Translations under genes and position numbers: made by a program
The notes under the pieces: generated by a model
Databases searched by the model: none
What the model was told of the DNA's origin: nothing
What the model saw: the letters and a program-made list of their open reading frames with translations, nothing else
Shown: one piece after another, positions 1 through 9,550 of the stretch
Layout: each line of letters starts with the position of its first letter
Numbering within the stretch: the first letter of the stretch is position 1
Assembly (NCBI RefSeq): GCF_004801285.1
Contig: NZ_SSNY01000013.1
Location: 85,001-137,930, forward strand
DNA from: Ollibium composti
GTDB lineage: Bacteria; Pseudomonadota; Alphaproteobacteria; Rhizobiales; Rhizobiaceae
Reading direction: 5' to 3'
DNA: 52,930 bases

Positions 1-1266
<1,266 letters not shown>

Positions 1267-1334
1267 CTCATTCCTTATGCCCATCTGAAAGATGACGGCA
1301 CAGAAAACAGCTTCTCGAAAACGTGCGCTTTGCC

Positions 1335-1452
1335 GACCTGGTGGTTATGGCGGGGTGGCTGCACCCGTTCCCATTCCGAACACGGCCGTGAAACGCCCCA
1401 GCGCTGATGGTACTTCGTCTCAAGACGCGGGAGAGTAGGTCGCTGCCAGGTC
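1335..1452 (+). rRNA. rrf: 5S ribosomal RNA
   Basis: The 118-nt gene begins GACCTGG and ends CCAGGTC, which pair as the terminal stem. The internal CCCATTCCGAACACGG loop and the GGGAGAGTAGGTCG 3' part are standard for alphaproteobacterial 5S. It lies about 70 nt after 23S and belongs to the same rRNA operon. Confidence 0.97.
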
Positions 1453-1509
1453 TACAAAACGCACGTTGAAATCTTCTCCTTACGATTGGCCCGCCAAACG
1501 GGAATGACG

Positions 1510-1530
1510 GGCCGCGCGAGCGGCCTTTTC
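1510..1530 (+). terminator. terminator-like hairpin between 5S rRNA and tRNA-fMet
   Basis: GGCCGC-gcga-GCGGCC is followed by TTTTC. It could end part of the rRNA transcript or act as a processing signal, since tRNA-fMet follows only 51 nt later and is usually co-transcribed in rhizobial rRNA operons. Confidence 0.6.
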
Positions 1531-1581
1531 ATTTGGCGGACTGGAAAATGGGTAAGTGCGAACTTATCTTATGCTGGTTGA

Positions 1582-1658
<77 letters not shown>

Positions 1659-1673
1659 CCTCAATTTGCGATT

Positions 1674-1697
1674 GGCCCGCCTCTGGCGGGCCTTTTG
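1674..1697 (+). terminator. rho-independent terminator of the rRNA/tRNA operon
   Basis: A perfect 8-bp stem GGCCCGCC-TCT-GGCGGGCC is followed by TTTT, 16 nt after tRNA-fMet. Confidence 0.85.
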
Positions 1698-1702
1698 CTG
1701 TT

Positions 1703-1960
1703 AAGGGAAATGCTCGGGATTCCGGCTAGATCGACGCCCACGTCGATCTGCATCCCGGTTTCTTCGGGCGTGAGGATGATTTCCTTGAAGCGGGACCGGA
1801 CCAACTTGGCCGCCGTCATGCGCGTTTCCTCCGAATCTTCCTGAAGTGCGGCGTAAAGCTCGTCGACCCGGGCGTGGTAGCGGTGCGCCATATTCGGATG
1901 GAGGAGAGGAGGCGGCTCTTCGGCATCATGGAGGAAGCGCATCGACTTCTTTTCCGCGTC
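1703..1960 (-). pseudogene. C-terminal remnant of a large serine recombinase
   Basis: Read on the minus strand, about 85 residues carry the typical C-terminal tail of phage/ICE-type serine recombinases: PPPLLHPNMA, a coiled-coil-like RVDELYAALQ segment, then LTPEETGMQIDVGVDLAGI. The catalytic resolvase domain and the central recombinase domain are absent; upstream sequence changes to an IS3 relic. The fragment ends right at the rRNA/tRNA terminator. It is best read as scar tissue of a mobile element that once lay beside tRNA-fMet. The family assignment is from motif recall and fairly secure; any function is lost. Confidence 0.6.
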
Positions 1961-1972
1961 TCGAGCTTTGTG

Positions 1973-2423
1973 CTGCGCGAATGGGTGCGCGGCCTGTCGG
2001 CCGATCCGCAGCACGCCTTTCCCGGCCACGGTCAGATGAAGCCAGAGCAACTCGATATCGAGCGGCTCGTCACCGACGCCCTCATCATGGCGATCTGGCG
2101 CTGAGGCAAACCGGACAGCCTGCTGCACCACAGCGACCAGGGCAGCCAATAGAGGAGCGAGCAGTTCCAGCGCCTGATGGCCGATCACGGCATCACCTGC
2201 TCGATGAGCCGTTCGGGGCAACATCTGGGACAATGCTGCGATGTAGAGCTTCTTCTCGTCACTGAAAACCGAGCGGACAGCCCGCTTGGTCTACAGGACG
2301 AGCGATGACGCCAGGGCCGACGTGTTCGATTACATCGAGCGCCTCTACAATCCCCGGCGACGGCACTCGACACTGGACTATATGAGCCCCGTCGAGTTCG
2401 GGGCGAAAGCTATGTTAGCTTAA
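1973..2423 (+). pseudogene. IS3-family transposase relic (orfA-orfB deletion fusion)
   Basis: The first part is an orfA tail (LREWVRGLSADP, FPGHGQMKPEQLDIERL). It runs straight into an orfB C-terminus (LVTDALIMAIWR, LLHHSDQGSQ, QFQRLMADHGITCSMSRSG, then FFSSLKTERTARLVY and YNPRRRHSTLDYMSPVEF). The end of orfA and the first half of orfB are deleted. The frame is broken by TGA at 2102, TAG at 2150, an extra G near 2217, and TAG at 2244. The last replaces the codon of the catalytic glutamate in the NAAME motif. A likely right terminal repeat lies at about 2427-2453. The element is dead. Confidence 0.8.
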
Positions 2424-2453
2424 CCTGGTGTCCGAAAAACCGGCAGCAGGCCA

Positions 2454-2723
2454 GACTGCCTCTCCCAGCCAGGGGATCTTGCCGTGGAAACTCTAACTCA
2501 TAACAGTCAGCTGTCGAGGTTCAGATCATTTAAGCAGTGAGGCTGAACTGGGTGATCTTTATGCTGCGCTGGATATTGCAGAATTTCGGCTCTGGCCGAT
2601 TTTGACTGCAAGGGGGAGGAGCTTTTTCACGCTCCGTTGCGTCTCGGATATCTGCCGTTTTTCGCCATCCAACGGTGGCATGGCATGGCGCCGAGGAGCC
2701 ATGCCATGCCTGGGGTGGTCGAA
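2454..2723. other. non-coding gap with a strong hairpin
   Basis: No gene is recognised between the IS relic and the MFS stop codon. It holds a perfect 13-bp inverted repeat at 2677-2710 (GGCATGGCATGGC, 8-nt loop, GCCATGCCATGCC), just downstream of the MFS gene on its strand. There is no long T run, so it is either a structured 3' end or a repeat. Confidence 0.5.
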
Positions 2724-3950
2724 CTATTCCGCCGGCTGGAGTTCTGTCCTGCCGGTTGTGTGAAGTTTGCTGTCGGACAAACTGCCTTGGCCAATTCCCA
2801 CGGTCAGCACGGCGGCGGCGCTGGCTGCGACCGACACCCAGAAGCCATTCTGCGGGCCGTAATTGTCGACGACCCAGCCGGAGATGAACGCGCCCAGAGC
2901 CATGCCGATTCCGATGCCGGTCATGACCCAGGTCACGCCTTCGGTCAGCATGGATTCGGGGACCTTGCGCTCGATCACCCCGAAGGCGGTGATGAAGGTC
3001 GGCGAGATTGCCACGCCGCTCAGGAACACGGCTGCCGCAAGAAGCGGGACCGACGTGCCGGCGAACAGAAGCGGCAACGCGGTAAGAGCCAGCACGCTGA
3101 CGGCGATGAGCATCTGGCGGTGCAGCGGCATTTTCGGGTTGAGCGCTCCCAGAATGAGGCCAACCGCAAAGGAGCCGACGGCATAGACGCCGATCACCAG
3201 GCTGGCCGCGCCAGGCTGTCCAAGCTGTTCGGTGATGGCCACCGAGGCGACTTCCGCCGTGGCGAAAGTGGCGCCGACAAACACCAGCGCCAAGGTGACC
3301 AGCCTGACGGCGGGAAGCCTGACGGCAGAGCCCTTGTGCTGGCCGGAATGGATCGGCCGGACGGCGGGCTCGCTCGCCCGCTGCAGCAGGAAGGCCATCA
3401 TCCCGACGGCAAGCAGGGCGGTGCTTGCCAGCATGCCCGCTTCAGGAAAGAAGGAGACGGCCAGGCCGACCGAAAGAGACGCGCCGGCGATATATATCAA
3501 CTCGTCGGCGGCCGACTCGAATGCAAAGGCGGTGTTCAGTTCGGGGCGGTCGCGGAACACTTCGCTCCAGCGCGCCCGCACCATGGCGGAGATGCTCGGC
3601 ATCGTCGCGGCGGCCAGGGCCGCGGCGAACAGGACCCATGCCGGCCATCTCTGGTTGGCTGCGGCAATCAGAAGAACAAAGGCAACAGCTGAAACGATAG
3701 CCGCCGGCATGGCGATACGAGCCTGGCCGTATCTGTCCACCAGCCGGGAGATTTGCGGTGAGACGAGCGCATTGGCGAGAGCGAAAGTAGCCGAAACGGC
3801 GCCTGCGAGCCAGTATTCGCCATGCGTTTGGGAGAGCATGGCGACAATGCCAATCGGCGCCATCGCAACGGGCAGCCGCGCAACGAACGCGGCACTTGAA
3901 AAGCCTTTGGCGCCGCGCGCCTTGAAGATTTCTGCATAGGGGTTTGCCAT
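2724..3950 (-). CDS. MFS transporter, probable drug/metabolite exporter
   Basis: The 408-residue hydrophobic protein has about 12 predicted membrane segments. A conserved loop-2-type motif between TM2 and TM3 (RLVDRYGQARIAMPAA) fits the major facilitator superfamily, and the set of short loops fits a proton-coupled exporter. The frame opens further upstream (to 4034), but the ATG at 3950 is preferred: it has AAGGACGG upstream and leaves the three operator dyads outside the gene. It is divergent from a TetR gene 117 bp away, the usual arrangement of a repressor controlling an efflux pump. The substrate cannot be told from sequence. Confidence 0.85.
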   Translation of the reverse strand: MANPYAEIFKARGAKGFSSAAFVARLPVAMAPIGIVAMLSQTHGEYWLAGAVSATFALANALVSPQISRLVDRYGQARIAMPAAIVSAVAFVLLIAAANQRWPAWVLFAAALAAATMPSISAMVRARWSEVFRDRPELNTAFAFESAADELIYIAGASLSVGLAVSFFPEAGMLASTALLAVGMMAFLLQRASEPAVRPIHSGQHKGSAVRLPAVRLVTLALVFVGATFATAEVASVAITEQLGQPGAASLVIGVYAVGSFAVGLILGALNPKMPLHRQMLIAVSVLALTALPLLFAGTSVPLLAAAVFLSGVAISPTFITAFGVIERKVPESMLTEGVTWVMTGIGIGMALGAFISGWVVDNYGPQNGFWVSVAASAAAVLTVGIGQGSLSDSKLHTTGRTELQPAE

Positions 3951-3986
3951 GGGAACCGTCCTTGATTTGGAACCTGAATCCAATAT

Positions 3987-4052
3987 ATACGCAGCGTATG
4001 TGAATGAGATAGTGACATACGATACGTACGTCAACTGAGATACGATACGTAT
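3987..4052. promoter_or_regulatory. three TetR-type operator dyads in the MFS/tetR divergent promoter
   Basis: Three 13-bp dyads with arms ATACG/CGTAT are visible: 3987-3999 (ATACGCAGCGTAT, perfect), 4017-4029 (ATACGATACGTAC, one mismatch) and 4040-4052 (ATACGATACGTAT, perfect). Centres are 30 and 23 bp apart. The last ends 14 bp before the tetR start codon, so repression of both genes is expected. Confidence 0.75.
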
Positions 4053-4066
4053 GTAGGAGAATTGCC

Positions 4067-4678
4067 ATGGCCGGCACGCGCAAGGAAAAGATGGCGGAGA
4101 CGCGGTCCAGGCTTCTGCAGGCCGCGCGAAAGGCGTTCGGCACGGTCGGCTACACCGACGCGTCCATGGATGACTTTACGGCCGCGGTTGGCCTGACGCG
4201 CGGCGCGCTCTACCATCATTTCGGCGACAAGCAGGGACTGCTGCGGGCGGTCGTCGAACAGATCGATACCGAGATGGCCGAACGGCTCAGTCAGATATCG
4301 CGGCGCGCGCCGACGCGATGGCAGGGGCTGGTTGATGAATGGACGGCCTATATAGAAATGGCGCTGGAGCCCGAGATCCAGCGCATCATGTTCCGCGACG
4401 GGCCGGCGGTTCTCGGCGACGTCTCACAGTGGGCGAGCACCGACAACTGCGTCACGACGCTCAAGAAAAGCCTGGACGATCTCAAGGCTGACGGGCTGCT
4501 CATTGAACTCGACACCGAGGCCGCCGCGCGGCTGATCAATGGAGCGGCCAGCCATGCCGCGACCTGGATTGCCGCGTCCGCCGACCCGCAGGCTACCTCG
4601 ATGCGAGCGGTTTCGAGTTTCCGGCAGCTTCTCAACCGGTTGAGAGAAGGAGATATTCAGCCAACTCGAACGAAGTGA
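4067..4678 (+). CDS. TetR/AcrR family transcriptional regulator
   Basis: The 203-residue protein has a TetR N-terminal helix-turn-helix (about residues 10-57: TRSRLLQAARKAFGTVGY, then GLTRGALYHHFGDKQGLL) and an all-helical ligand-binding C-terminus of normal length. The start ATG has AGGAGA a few bases upstream. Its position opposite an MFS pump, with three dyads between, predicts that it represses itself and the pump until a ligand binds. The ligand is unknown. Confidence 0.92.
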   Translation: MAGTRKEKMAETRSRLLQAARKAFGTVGYTDASMDDFTAAVGLTRGALYHHFGDKQGLLRAVVEQIDTEMAERLSQISRRAPTRWQGLVDEWTAYIEMALEPEIQRIMFRDGPAVLGDVSQWASTDNCVTTLKKSLDDLKADGLLIELDTEAAARLINGAASHAATWIAASADPQATSMRAVSSFRQLLNRLREGDIQPTRTK

Positions 4679-4904
4679 AATCGCGCGAACTGACGCGCGC
4701 ATGTAGTGGCCGGTGAACCGAAAAGGCTGCAAAGCTGGCCGAAACTCCAATGCGTCGGGGCAATTGTCTGGACGAAATCGTTTGCTTTGGGTGGGGTTCG
4801 CTTATCTGGTGCCAGAAGGCACTGCCTGTCGCTGGACATCGGCAAGGGGACGGTCCCTTGCCGCGACCTCTCGAACGGCCAACCAAGCGCCTGGAACGGA
4901 TGTG
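4679..4904. other. convergent intergenic region with hairpin
   Basis: No gene is recognised between the tetR and phosphatase stop codons. A perfect 8-bp stem at 4841-4862 (GGCAAGGG, 6-nt loop, CCCTTGCC) may act as a bidirectional 3' end, although T runs are lacking. Confidence 0.45.
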
Positions 4905-5510
4905 TCAGTCCGCGACGGCCAGATCCGGTACCACGGACCCGATATTGTATCCCTCGAGCAACGCGTCCGGCGCGTCGGGAGACGCGAAGCTGAGGATCGT
5001 CGCCGTGCCCGGCGTGACCGGAACCACGCGCGACGGAGGCAGGCCGAGGAATTCGTCGCAGGCGGCGCGCACCACGCCGCCGTGCACCACGGCAAGCAGG
5101 TCGCCCTCTGTCCTGCGCAGCCAGTCGCGGATGCCGTCTGCCACGCGCGCGCGGAATGACCGCCACGTTTCGCCCCTTGCCGGCGTGAAGGTCCCCGCGC
5201 GCCAGGCCGCATAGTCCTCTGGCTGCTTGCAGATCAGATCGTGTTTGGTCCTTCCGGTCCATTCGCCCATGTCGAGTTCCCGCAGCCGCGCGTCCGACGG
5301 CGCATCCGGGTAGCCGATGATCTCAACGGTCTGGCGGGTGCGGCCGAGGTCCGAGGAGACGACCTGTGCGGGAAGCAGCGCCCTGGCATAGGGCGTGAAC
5401 TGGCGCGCCTGCCGGATGCCGCGTTCGGACAGCTCCGAATTGTCCTGCCCCTGCAGGCGCTGTTCGGCGTTCCACCGGGTTTCGCCGTGGCGCAACAATA
5501 TCAGTCTCAT
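4905..5510 (-). CDS. histidine phosphatase family protein (phosphoglycerate-mutase-like)
   Basis: The 201-residue protein begins MRLILLRHGETRW, the catalytic RHGE signature with the phosphorylated histidine at residue 8. A second active-site histidine sits in LLAVVHGGVVRAA, with the acid residue in LRELDMGEWTG. The length is normal for the small phosphatase branch (cobC/gpmB-like). There is no signal peptide, so it acts in the cytosol. Its ATG overlaps the stop of the ABC ATPase (ATGA), so it is translationally coupled as the last gene of the transporter operon. This suggests it dephosphorylates an imported phosphorylated compound (inference). A generic housekeeping phosphatase is the alternative. 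Confidence 0.88.
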   Translation of the reverse strand: MRLILLRHGETRWNAEQRLQGQDNSELSERGIRQARQFTPYARALLPAQVVSSDLGRTRQTVEIIGYPDAPSDARLRELDMGEWTGRTKHDLICKQPEDYAAWRAGTFTPARGETWRSFRARVADGIRDWLRRTEGDLLAVVHGGVVRAACDEFLGLPPSRVVPVTPGTATILSFASPDAPDALLEGYNIGSVVPDLAVAD

Positions 5511-6607
5511 TGATCGATCCTTTCGCCCGCGGCGGTGAAGACGGCATCGGGCGTCCGGATGAAGGTGAGGTCCACGGTTTCGCCGGGCGATGCGGTGAAA
5601 TAGCCGTCGGCCATGGCGGTGATGCGCAGGTCGCCGACCATGGCGGTGACCATGGTCTGGCCGGCGATGGGCGCCGCCTCGGCGAATTTCGCGACCAGCT
5701 TCGGCTTGCCGTTCAGGGCGCCGACCGCAATGTCCTGCGCGCGATAGAGAAGCTGCACTTCGGTTTGTGCTCCGGCGATGCCGGCCGGTGCCAGCGGCAC
5801 GTCGCCGAAGGTGAGCATGTCGGCGTTGCGCTTCACCGGTAGAAGGTTGGCCGGCGGCGTGCCGAGGAAGGAAGCGACGAAGGTGGTGCGCGGATGGCGC
5901 AGGAGATCGATCGGACTGCCGAACTGCTCGACACGCCCGTTGTTCAGCACCGCCACATGGGTCGCCATGGTCATCGCCTCGACCTGATCGTGGGTGACAT
6001 AGACGGAGGTGGCGCCGGTGGCGCGGTGGATGCGCATGAGTTCGCTGCGCATCTCGATGCGCAGCTTGGCATCGAGATTCGACAGCGGTTCGTCGAACAG
6101 GAGGATGCTGGGCTTCGGCGCGATCGTGCGTGCAATGGCGACGCGCTGCTGCTGGCCGCCGGAAATCTCGGCCGGATAGCGCTCGCGCAGCGCGCCGATG
6201 CCGAGGAAGGCCAGCACTTCGTCGATGCGCTGTTCGCGCTTTTCCTTCGGCCATCTGGCCACCTTCAGCGGCCAGGCGATGTTGCCGGCGACGGTCATGT
6301 GCGGCCACAGTGCATAGCTCTGGAACACCAGGCCCGCGTCGCGCGCGCCGGCATCGGCGATGACGCCGCCTTCACCGCTGGAGATCGTGCGGCCGCCGAA
6401 GGCGATGGAACCGGAGGTTGGCGCCTCCAGTCCCGCCAGCATGCGCAGCAGCGTGGACTTGCCGCAACCCGACGGCCCGACCAGAACCAGGAACGATCCC
6501 GCCGGCACGGAAATATCGACGTTGCGGACGGCGGTGAAATCACCGAACCGCTTGACGAGTTGCCTGATCTGGATGGCGTCCGGCGCCGCGGCGGCATGGG
6601 TTGTCAT
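5507..6607 (-). CDS. ABC transporter ATP-binding protein (Fe3+/AfuC-like family)
   Basis: This 366-residue ATPase has Walker A (GPSGCGKST), Q loop (FQSYALWPHMTV), signature ISGGQQQRVAIA, Walker B LLFDEPLSNLDAKLR and the switch histidine in VTHDQVEAM. A TOBE-type C-terminal domain of about 120 residues follows, typical of the FbpC/PotA/AfuC group. Its ATG overlaps the permease stop (ATGA at 6604-6607) and its own stop overlaps the phosphatase start, so three genes are tightly coupled. It energises the fused permease encoded next door. Substrate class is inferred from context (see permease and RpiR). Confidence 0.93.
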   Translation of the reverse strand: MTTHAAAAPDAIQIRQLVKRFGDFTAVRNVDISVPAGSFLVLVGPSGCGKSTLLRMLAGLEAPTSGSIAFGGRTISSGEGGVIADAGARDAGLVFQSYALWPHMTVAGNIAWPLKVARWPKEKREQRIDEVLAFLGIGALRERYPAEISGGQQQRVAIARTIAPKPSILLFDEPLSNLDAKLRIEMRSELMRIHRATGATSVYVTHDQVEAMTMATHVAVLNNGRVEQFGSPIDLLRHPRTTFVASFLGTPPANLLPVKRNADMLTFGDVPLAPAGIAGAQTEVQLLYRAQDIAVGALNGKPKLVAKFAEAAPIAGQTMVTAMVGDLRITAMADGYFTASPGETVDLTFIRTPDAVFTAAGERIDQ

Positions 6608-8346
6608 GATTGCTTCCACTTCTGGACACGGTGCTGGAGAACATGCGCGAGAAACGACGCCACCAGGCAGATGGCGAGGATGAGCAGCGTGATCGCGTTG
6701 GCGAACTGCATGAAGCCTTCCGAGGCGTACCGGTAGGCGACCATTGAGAGCACCGGCGAGGTGGCGGTGAACAGAAGCACCACCAACGAGAGATCCCGCA
6801 CCATCTTGACGAAGACCAGTATGGCGCCGGCCAAAAGCCCGCGAATGGCAAGCGGGACGATGATGACCGCCATGCACCTGAGGAAGCCGGCGCCGGTGAG
6901 CCGTGCGCTTTCCTCGATGTCGGTGGAGATCTGGCCGAGCACGGAACGCCCCGCCTGCACCGCATAGGGCAGGTTGTGGGCGGTCGCCGCCAGCACCAGC
7001 AGCGCGAACGTGCCGTAGAGCGAGGGCAGCGGCCCGATCGGCGCGCCGAACAGTGCGATATAGGCGGCGGCGAAGGCGATGCTGGGAACCAGCAGCGGCA
7101 GGAAAGCGAGCTGGCTCAAGGCGTTGGCGAGCAGCGTGCCCTTGTTGCGCACGATGGTGTAGGCAAGCGCGAGCCCCAGAACCATCGTCGTCATCGCCAC
7201 GACCACGCCCAGACGGAGCGTCGTCCACAGCGCGTCGATCAGCACCGGATTGCGGAACAGGCCGGCCTGGCCCTGGGCGATCTCCCCGCCGCCCTCGCCG
7301 ATCCAGAAATACAGCGTCCAGTTGGAAAACAGCGCACCGCTTTGCGGCGCGAGGCTGGAGGCAGCGAGCACCAGCACCGGCACGATCGAGGTCATGACGC
7401 CGATGGCGGCAGCCAGCGCGAAGAGCGGCCAGCGCCAGATGCCGAGCGGAAAGCGCTTGGTGCGCCCGCCCTTGCCGGTCACGGTGGTGAAGGCCTTGCG
7501 TCCGGACACCAGCCGGTCGCTGAAGAACAGCAGCGTGGCGGAAACGCCGATCAGGAGCAGCGCCAGCACGAAGCCGCGCTCCGTCTGGCCGGTGTCGATC
7601 ATGCCGAAAAGGCGGGTGGACAGCGTGTGCATGCGCACCGGCAGGCCAAGCAGGGCAGGTGCGGCGAAATTGGAGACGGCACCTGCGAAGGTCAGCGAGG
7701 CGCCGGCCACCAGCGCCGGCGTCACCACCGGCAGGACGATGCCGAACAGGATGCGCGACCGCCGCGCCCCGGCCATCTGCCCGGCCTCGACTAGGTCGGC
7801 CCCGACCGAACTCAGCGCAGCGGCGATGATGGTGTAGGCCAGAGAGAAATAGTGGGCCACGAGCACGATCAGCGTCGGCACAAGACCCCAGGCGAGCCAG
7901 TCCGGAATGGCGATGCCCTGCGCCTGGAAGTAGCCGGGCGCGCCACCAAGCCGGTCGTTGCGGAACAGCGTGCCCCAGGCCAGCGCGCCGGCGAAACTCG
8001 GGATCATGAAGGGCAGTGAGGATAGCGTGCCGATGAGGTTGCGCCCCGGCAGGTCCGTCAACACCACCAGCCAGGCCAGAAAGCCGCCGAGCAGGAGGCA
8101 GCCGAGGCAGACGCCGAGGCCGAGCAGCAGGGTGTCGACCAGCGGCCGCCACCAGAGGTTTTGCGAAAGCGGGCTGGCGAGCACCGCCACCCACGCATCC
8201 AGCCCTTCGGGCGTGAGCGTCGCCCAGAGAATCCTCAGCAGCGGCGCGACGACCAGGAGCGCGACGACGGCAAGGAGGATCGCGGGCATGGCATGGCGCG
8301 ACCGGACGAACCTGCCGCTCGATGGGAACGACGTGGACAATGTCAT
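6604..8346 (-). CDS. ABC transporter permease, fused two-domain (FbpB/AfuB-like)
   Basis: The 580-residue integral membrane protein is made of two tandem permease domains, each with about six membrane segments and its own EAA-type coupling loop (VEAGQMAGARRSRILFGIVLP in the first half, ESARLTGAGFLRCMAVIIVP in the second). A single chain therefore forms the whole membrane channel, as in the iron(III)/AfuB group. It sits between the binding protein and the ATPase on the same strand. AfuABC relatives carry hexose phosphates, while other members carry iron, phosphonates or thiamine. The RpiR regulator and the phosphatase favour a sugar phosphate here (inference). Confidence 0.9.
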   Translation of the reverse strand: MTLSTSFPSSGRFVRSRHAMPAILLAVVALLVVAPLLRILWATLTPEGLDAWVAVLASPLSQNLWWRPLVDTLLLGLGVCLGCLLLGGFLAWLVVLTDLPGRNLIGTLSSLPFMIPSFAGALAWGTLFRNDRLGGAPGYFQAQGIAIPDWLAWGLVPTLIVLVAHYFSLAYTIIAAALSSVGADLVEAGQMAGARRSRILFGIVLPVVTPALVAGASLTFAGAVSNFAAPALLGLPVRMHTLSTRLFGMIDTGQTERGFVLALLLIGVSATLLFFSDRLVSGRKAFTTVTGKGGRTKRFPLGIWRWPLFALAAAIGVMTSIVPVLVLAASSLAPQSGALFSNWTLYFWIGEGGGEIAQGQAGLFRNPVLIDALWTTLRLGVVVAMTTMVLGLALAYTIVRNKGTLLANALSQLAFLPLLVPSIAFAAAYIALFGAPIGPLPSLYGTFALLVLAATAHNLPYAVQAGRSVLGQISTDIEESARLTGAGFLRCMAVIIVPLAIRGLLAGAILVFVKMVRDLSLVVLLFTATSPVLSMVAYRYASEGFMQFANAITLLILAICLVASFLAHVLQHRVQKWKQS

Positions 8347-8354
8347 GATGGAAC

Positions 8355-8390
8355 CTCGGGCCGGGCCGGCACGCCGAGGGCGGGCCGGCC
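8355..8390 (-). promoter_or_regulatory. intercistronic GC-rich hairpin after the binding-protein gene
   Basis: GGCCGGC (8364-8370) pairs with GCCGGCC (8384-8390), and CCTCGG (8355-8360) with CCGAGG (8374-8379), in the 55-nt gap between binding protein and permease. Such hairpins commonly stabilise the upstream message so that the binding protein is made in excess. Confidence 0.4.
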
Positions 8391-8401
8391 TCGTGCGCGG
8401 A

Positions 8402-9535
8402 CTACTGCAGGGTGATGATGAGATCGGCGATGCGGCCGCGGGTCGCCGCCACCTTGGCGGGATCGATGCTCCAGGCGTTCAGCTTTTCGAGCGGCACCGA
8501 ATCCGGATCGTCCGAAATCGTCTTGCGCGTCGCGTAGTCGCCCGGAACGTTGAAGGGTTCGAAGCCGGGCCCGCCGGTCGGCGAATCGTCGCCGAACATG
8601 AAATCGATCAGCAGCCGCGCCGCCGCCGGATGCGGCGCCTTGTCGGCGATGGTCAGCACGGTGGGAAACAGGATGCCGTTCGCCGGCTGCACATTGTTGG
8701 CGACCTGCAGCGCCCAGCCTTCCTTCTCGTTGTCGCGACGATCCGAATAGGTGGCGAAGCCGACCGGCGCATCCTTGACCGTCTTGTCACCGACGGCCTT
8801 GTTCACCACGTCGCTGTTGGCGACCAGGATCAGGTCGTTCTGGAACAGCGCGCGCACGAATTGCTCGCCGGCGCCCTGAAGATCGGAATCGACCTCGATG
8901 TCCTTGCCGAACTGGGCCTTGTAGGCGGCCGCCATCTCGTCGGGATGCAGCGCGATCTCGGTCAGCAGGTCGAGCAACTCGCCGCGCAGGGCGGGATCGA
9001 CCATGAGGACCTTGCCCTTCCAGTCCGGCGTGGTGAGCTGCCACAGATTGGTGATGGGCGAACCGTTCGGATAGGCGGCCTCGTTGTACATCAGCACCTT
9101 GGTGGAAAGCCGGTGGACGAGCAGCGGCGCCTTGTAGCGATCGTCCAGCTCGCCGGCGACGCGCGGCGGCACGTAGTTCGTGATACGCTTGGCATCGAGC
9201 AGCTTCTTGTAGACCACCGGCGTGTCGGCGATGTAGAGCACATCGACGGCGTGGACGCCGGCCTGCTGTTCCGCCTCGACGCGAGCGATCTGCTTGACCG
9301 AGCTCATGTCGAGACCGATCAGGTCGATGCCGGGGTAGGCGGCCTCGAACGCCTTCTCGATGCGGGCGATGCGGCTCGACAGCGAGAAGACCGTGACACT
9401 GCCCTCCTTCATCGCCAGCGGCAGCAGTTCCTTCGCCGACAGTGCGTCGAGGTCCTGCGCCAAGGCCGCGCCCGGCAATGCGATCGCGGTGGCGAGCACG
9501 GATGCCCGAAGCCATGTTCCTACTTTTGTTTTCAC
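8402..9535 (-). CDS. periplasmic substrate-binding protein (Fe3+/AfuA-type, family 1)
   Basis: The 377-residue protein has a cleavable signal peptide (positive start, hydrophobic core, ALPGAALA before QDLDA). The mature chain follows the two-lobed extracellular solute-binding pattern of the AfuA/FbpA group (EGSVTVFSLSSRIARIEKAFEAAYPGI near the start). The start codon is GTG at 9535 with GGGAGGAAG just upstream. It is the first transport gene after rpiR (15-nt gap) and is followed by the fused permease. I do not see the paired tyrosines of iron-binding FbpA near the C-terminus, which argues weakly against iron. The substrate is inferred, not shown. Confidence 0.88.
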   Translation of the reverse strand: MKTKVGTWLRASVLATAIALPGAALAQDLDALSAKELLPLAMKEGSVTVFSLSSRIARIEKAFEAAYPGIDLIGLDMSSVKQIARVEAEQQAGVHAVDVLYIADTPVVYKKLLDAKRITNYVPPRVAGELDDRYKAPLLVHRLSTKVLMYNEAAYPNGSPITNLWQLTTPDWKGKVLMVDPALRGELLDLLTEIALHPDEMAAAYKAQFGKDIEVDSDLQGAGEQFVRALFQNDLILVANSDVVNKAVGDKTVKDAPVGFATYSDRRDNEKEGWALQVANNVQPANGILFPTVLTIADKAPHPAAARLLIDFMFGDDSPTGGPGFEPFNVPGDYATRKTISDDPDSVPLEKLNAWSIDPAKVAATRGRIADLIITLQ

Positions 9536-9550
9536 AGTTCTTCCTCCCGT

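Noticed and set aside
5507..8194. A single very long minus-strand frame covering ATPase and part of the permease
   Set aside because: The first two thirds are an off-frame reading of the permease; the real ATPase starts at 6607 with an ATGA overlap.
8402..9535. Naming the binding protein an iron-binding FbpA
   Set aside because: The tyrosine pair for iron was not seen and the RpiR and phosphatase context points elsewhere.
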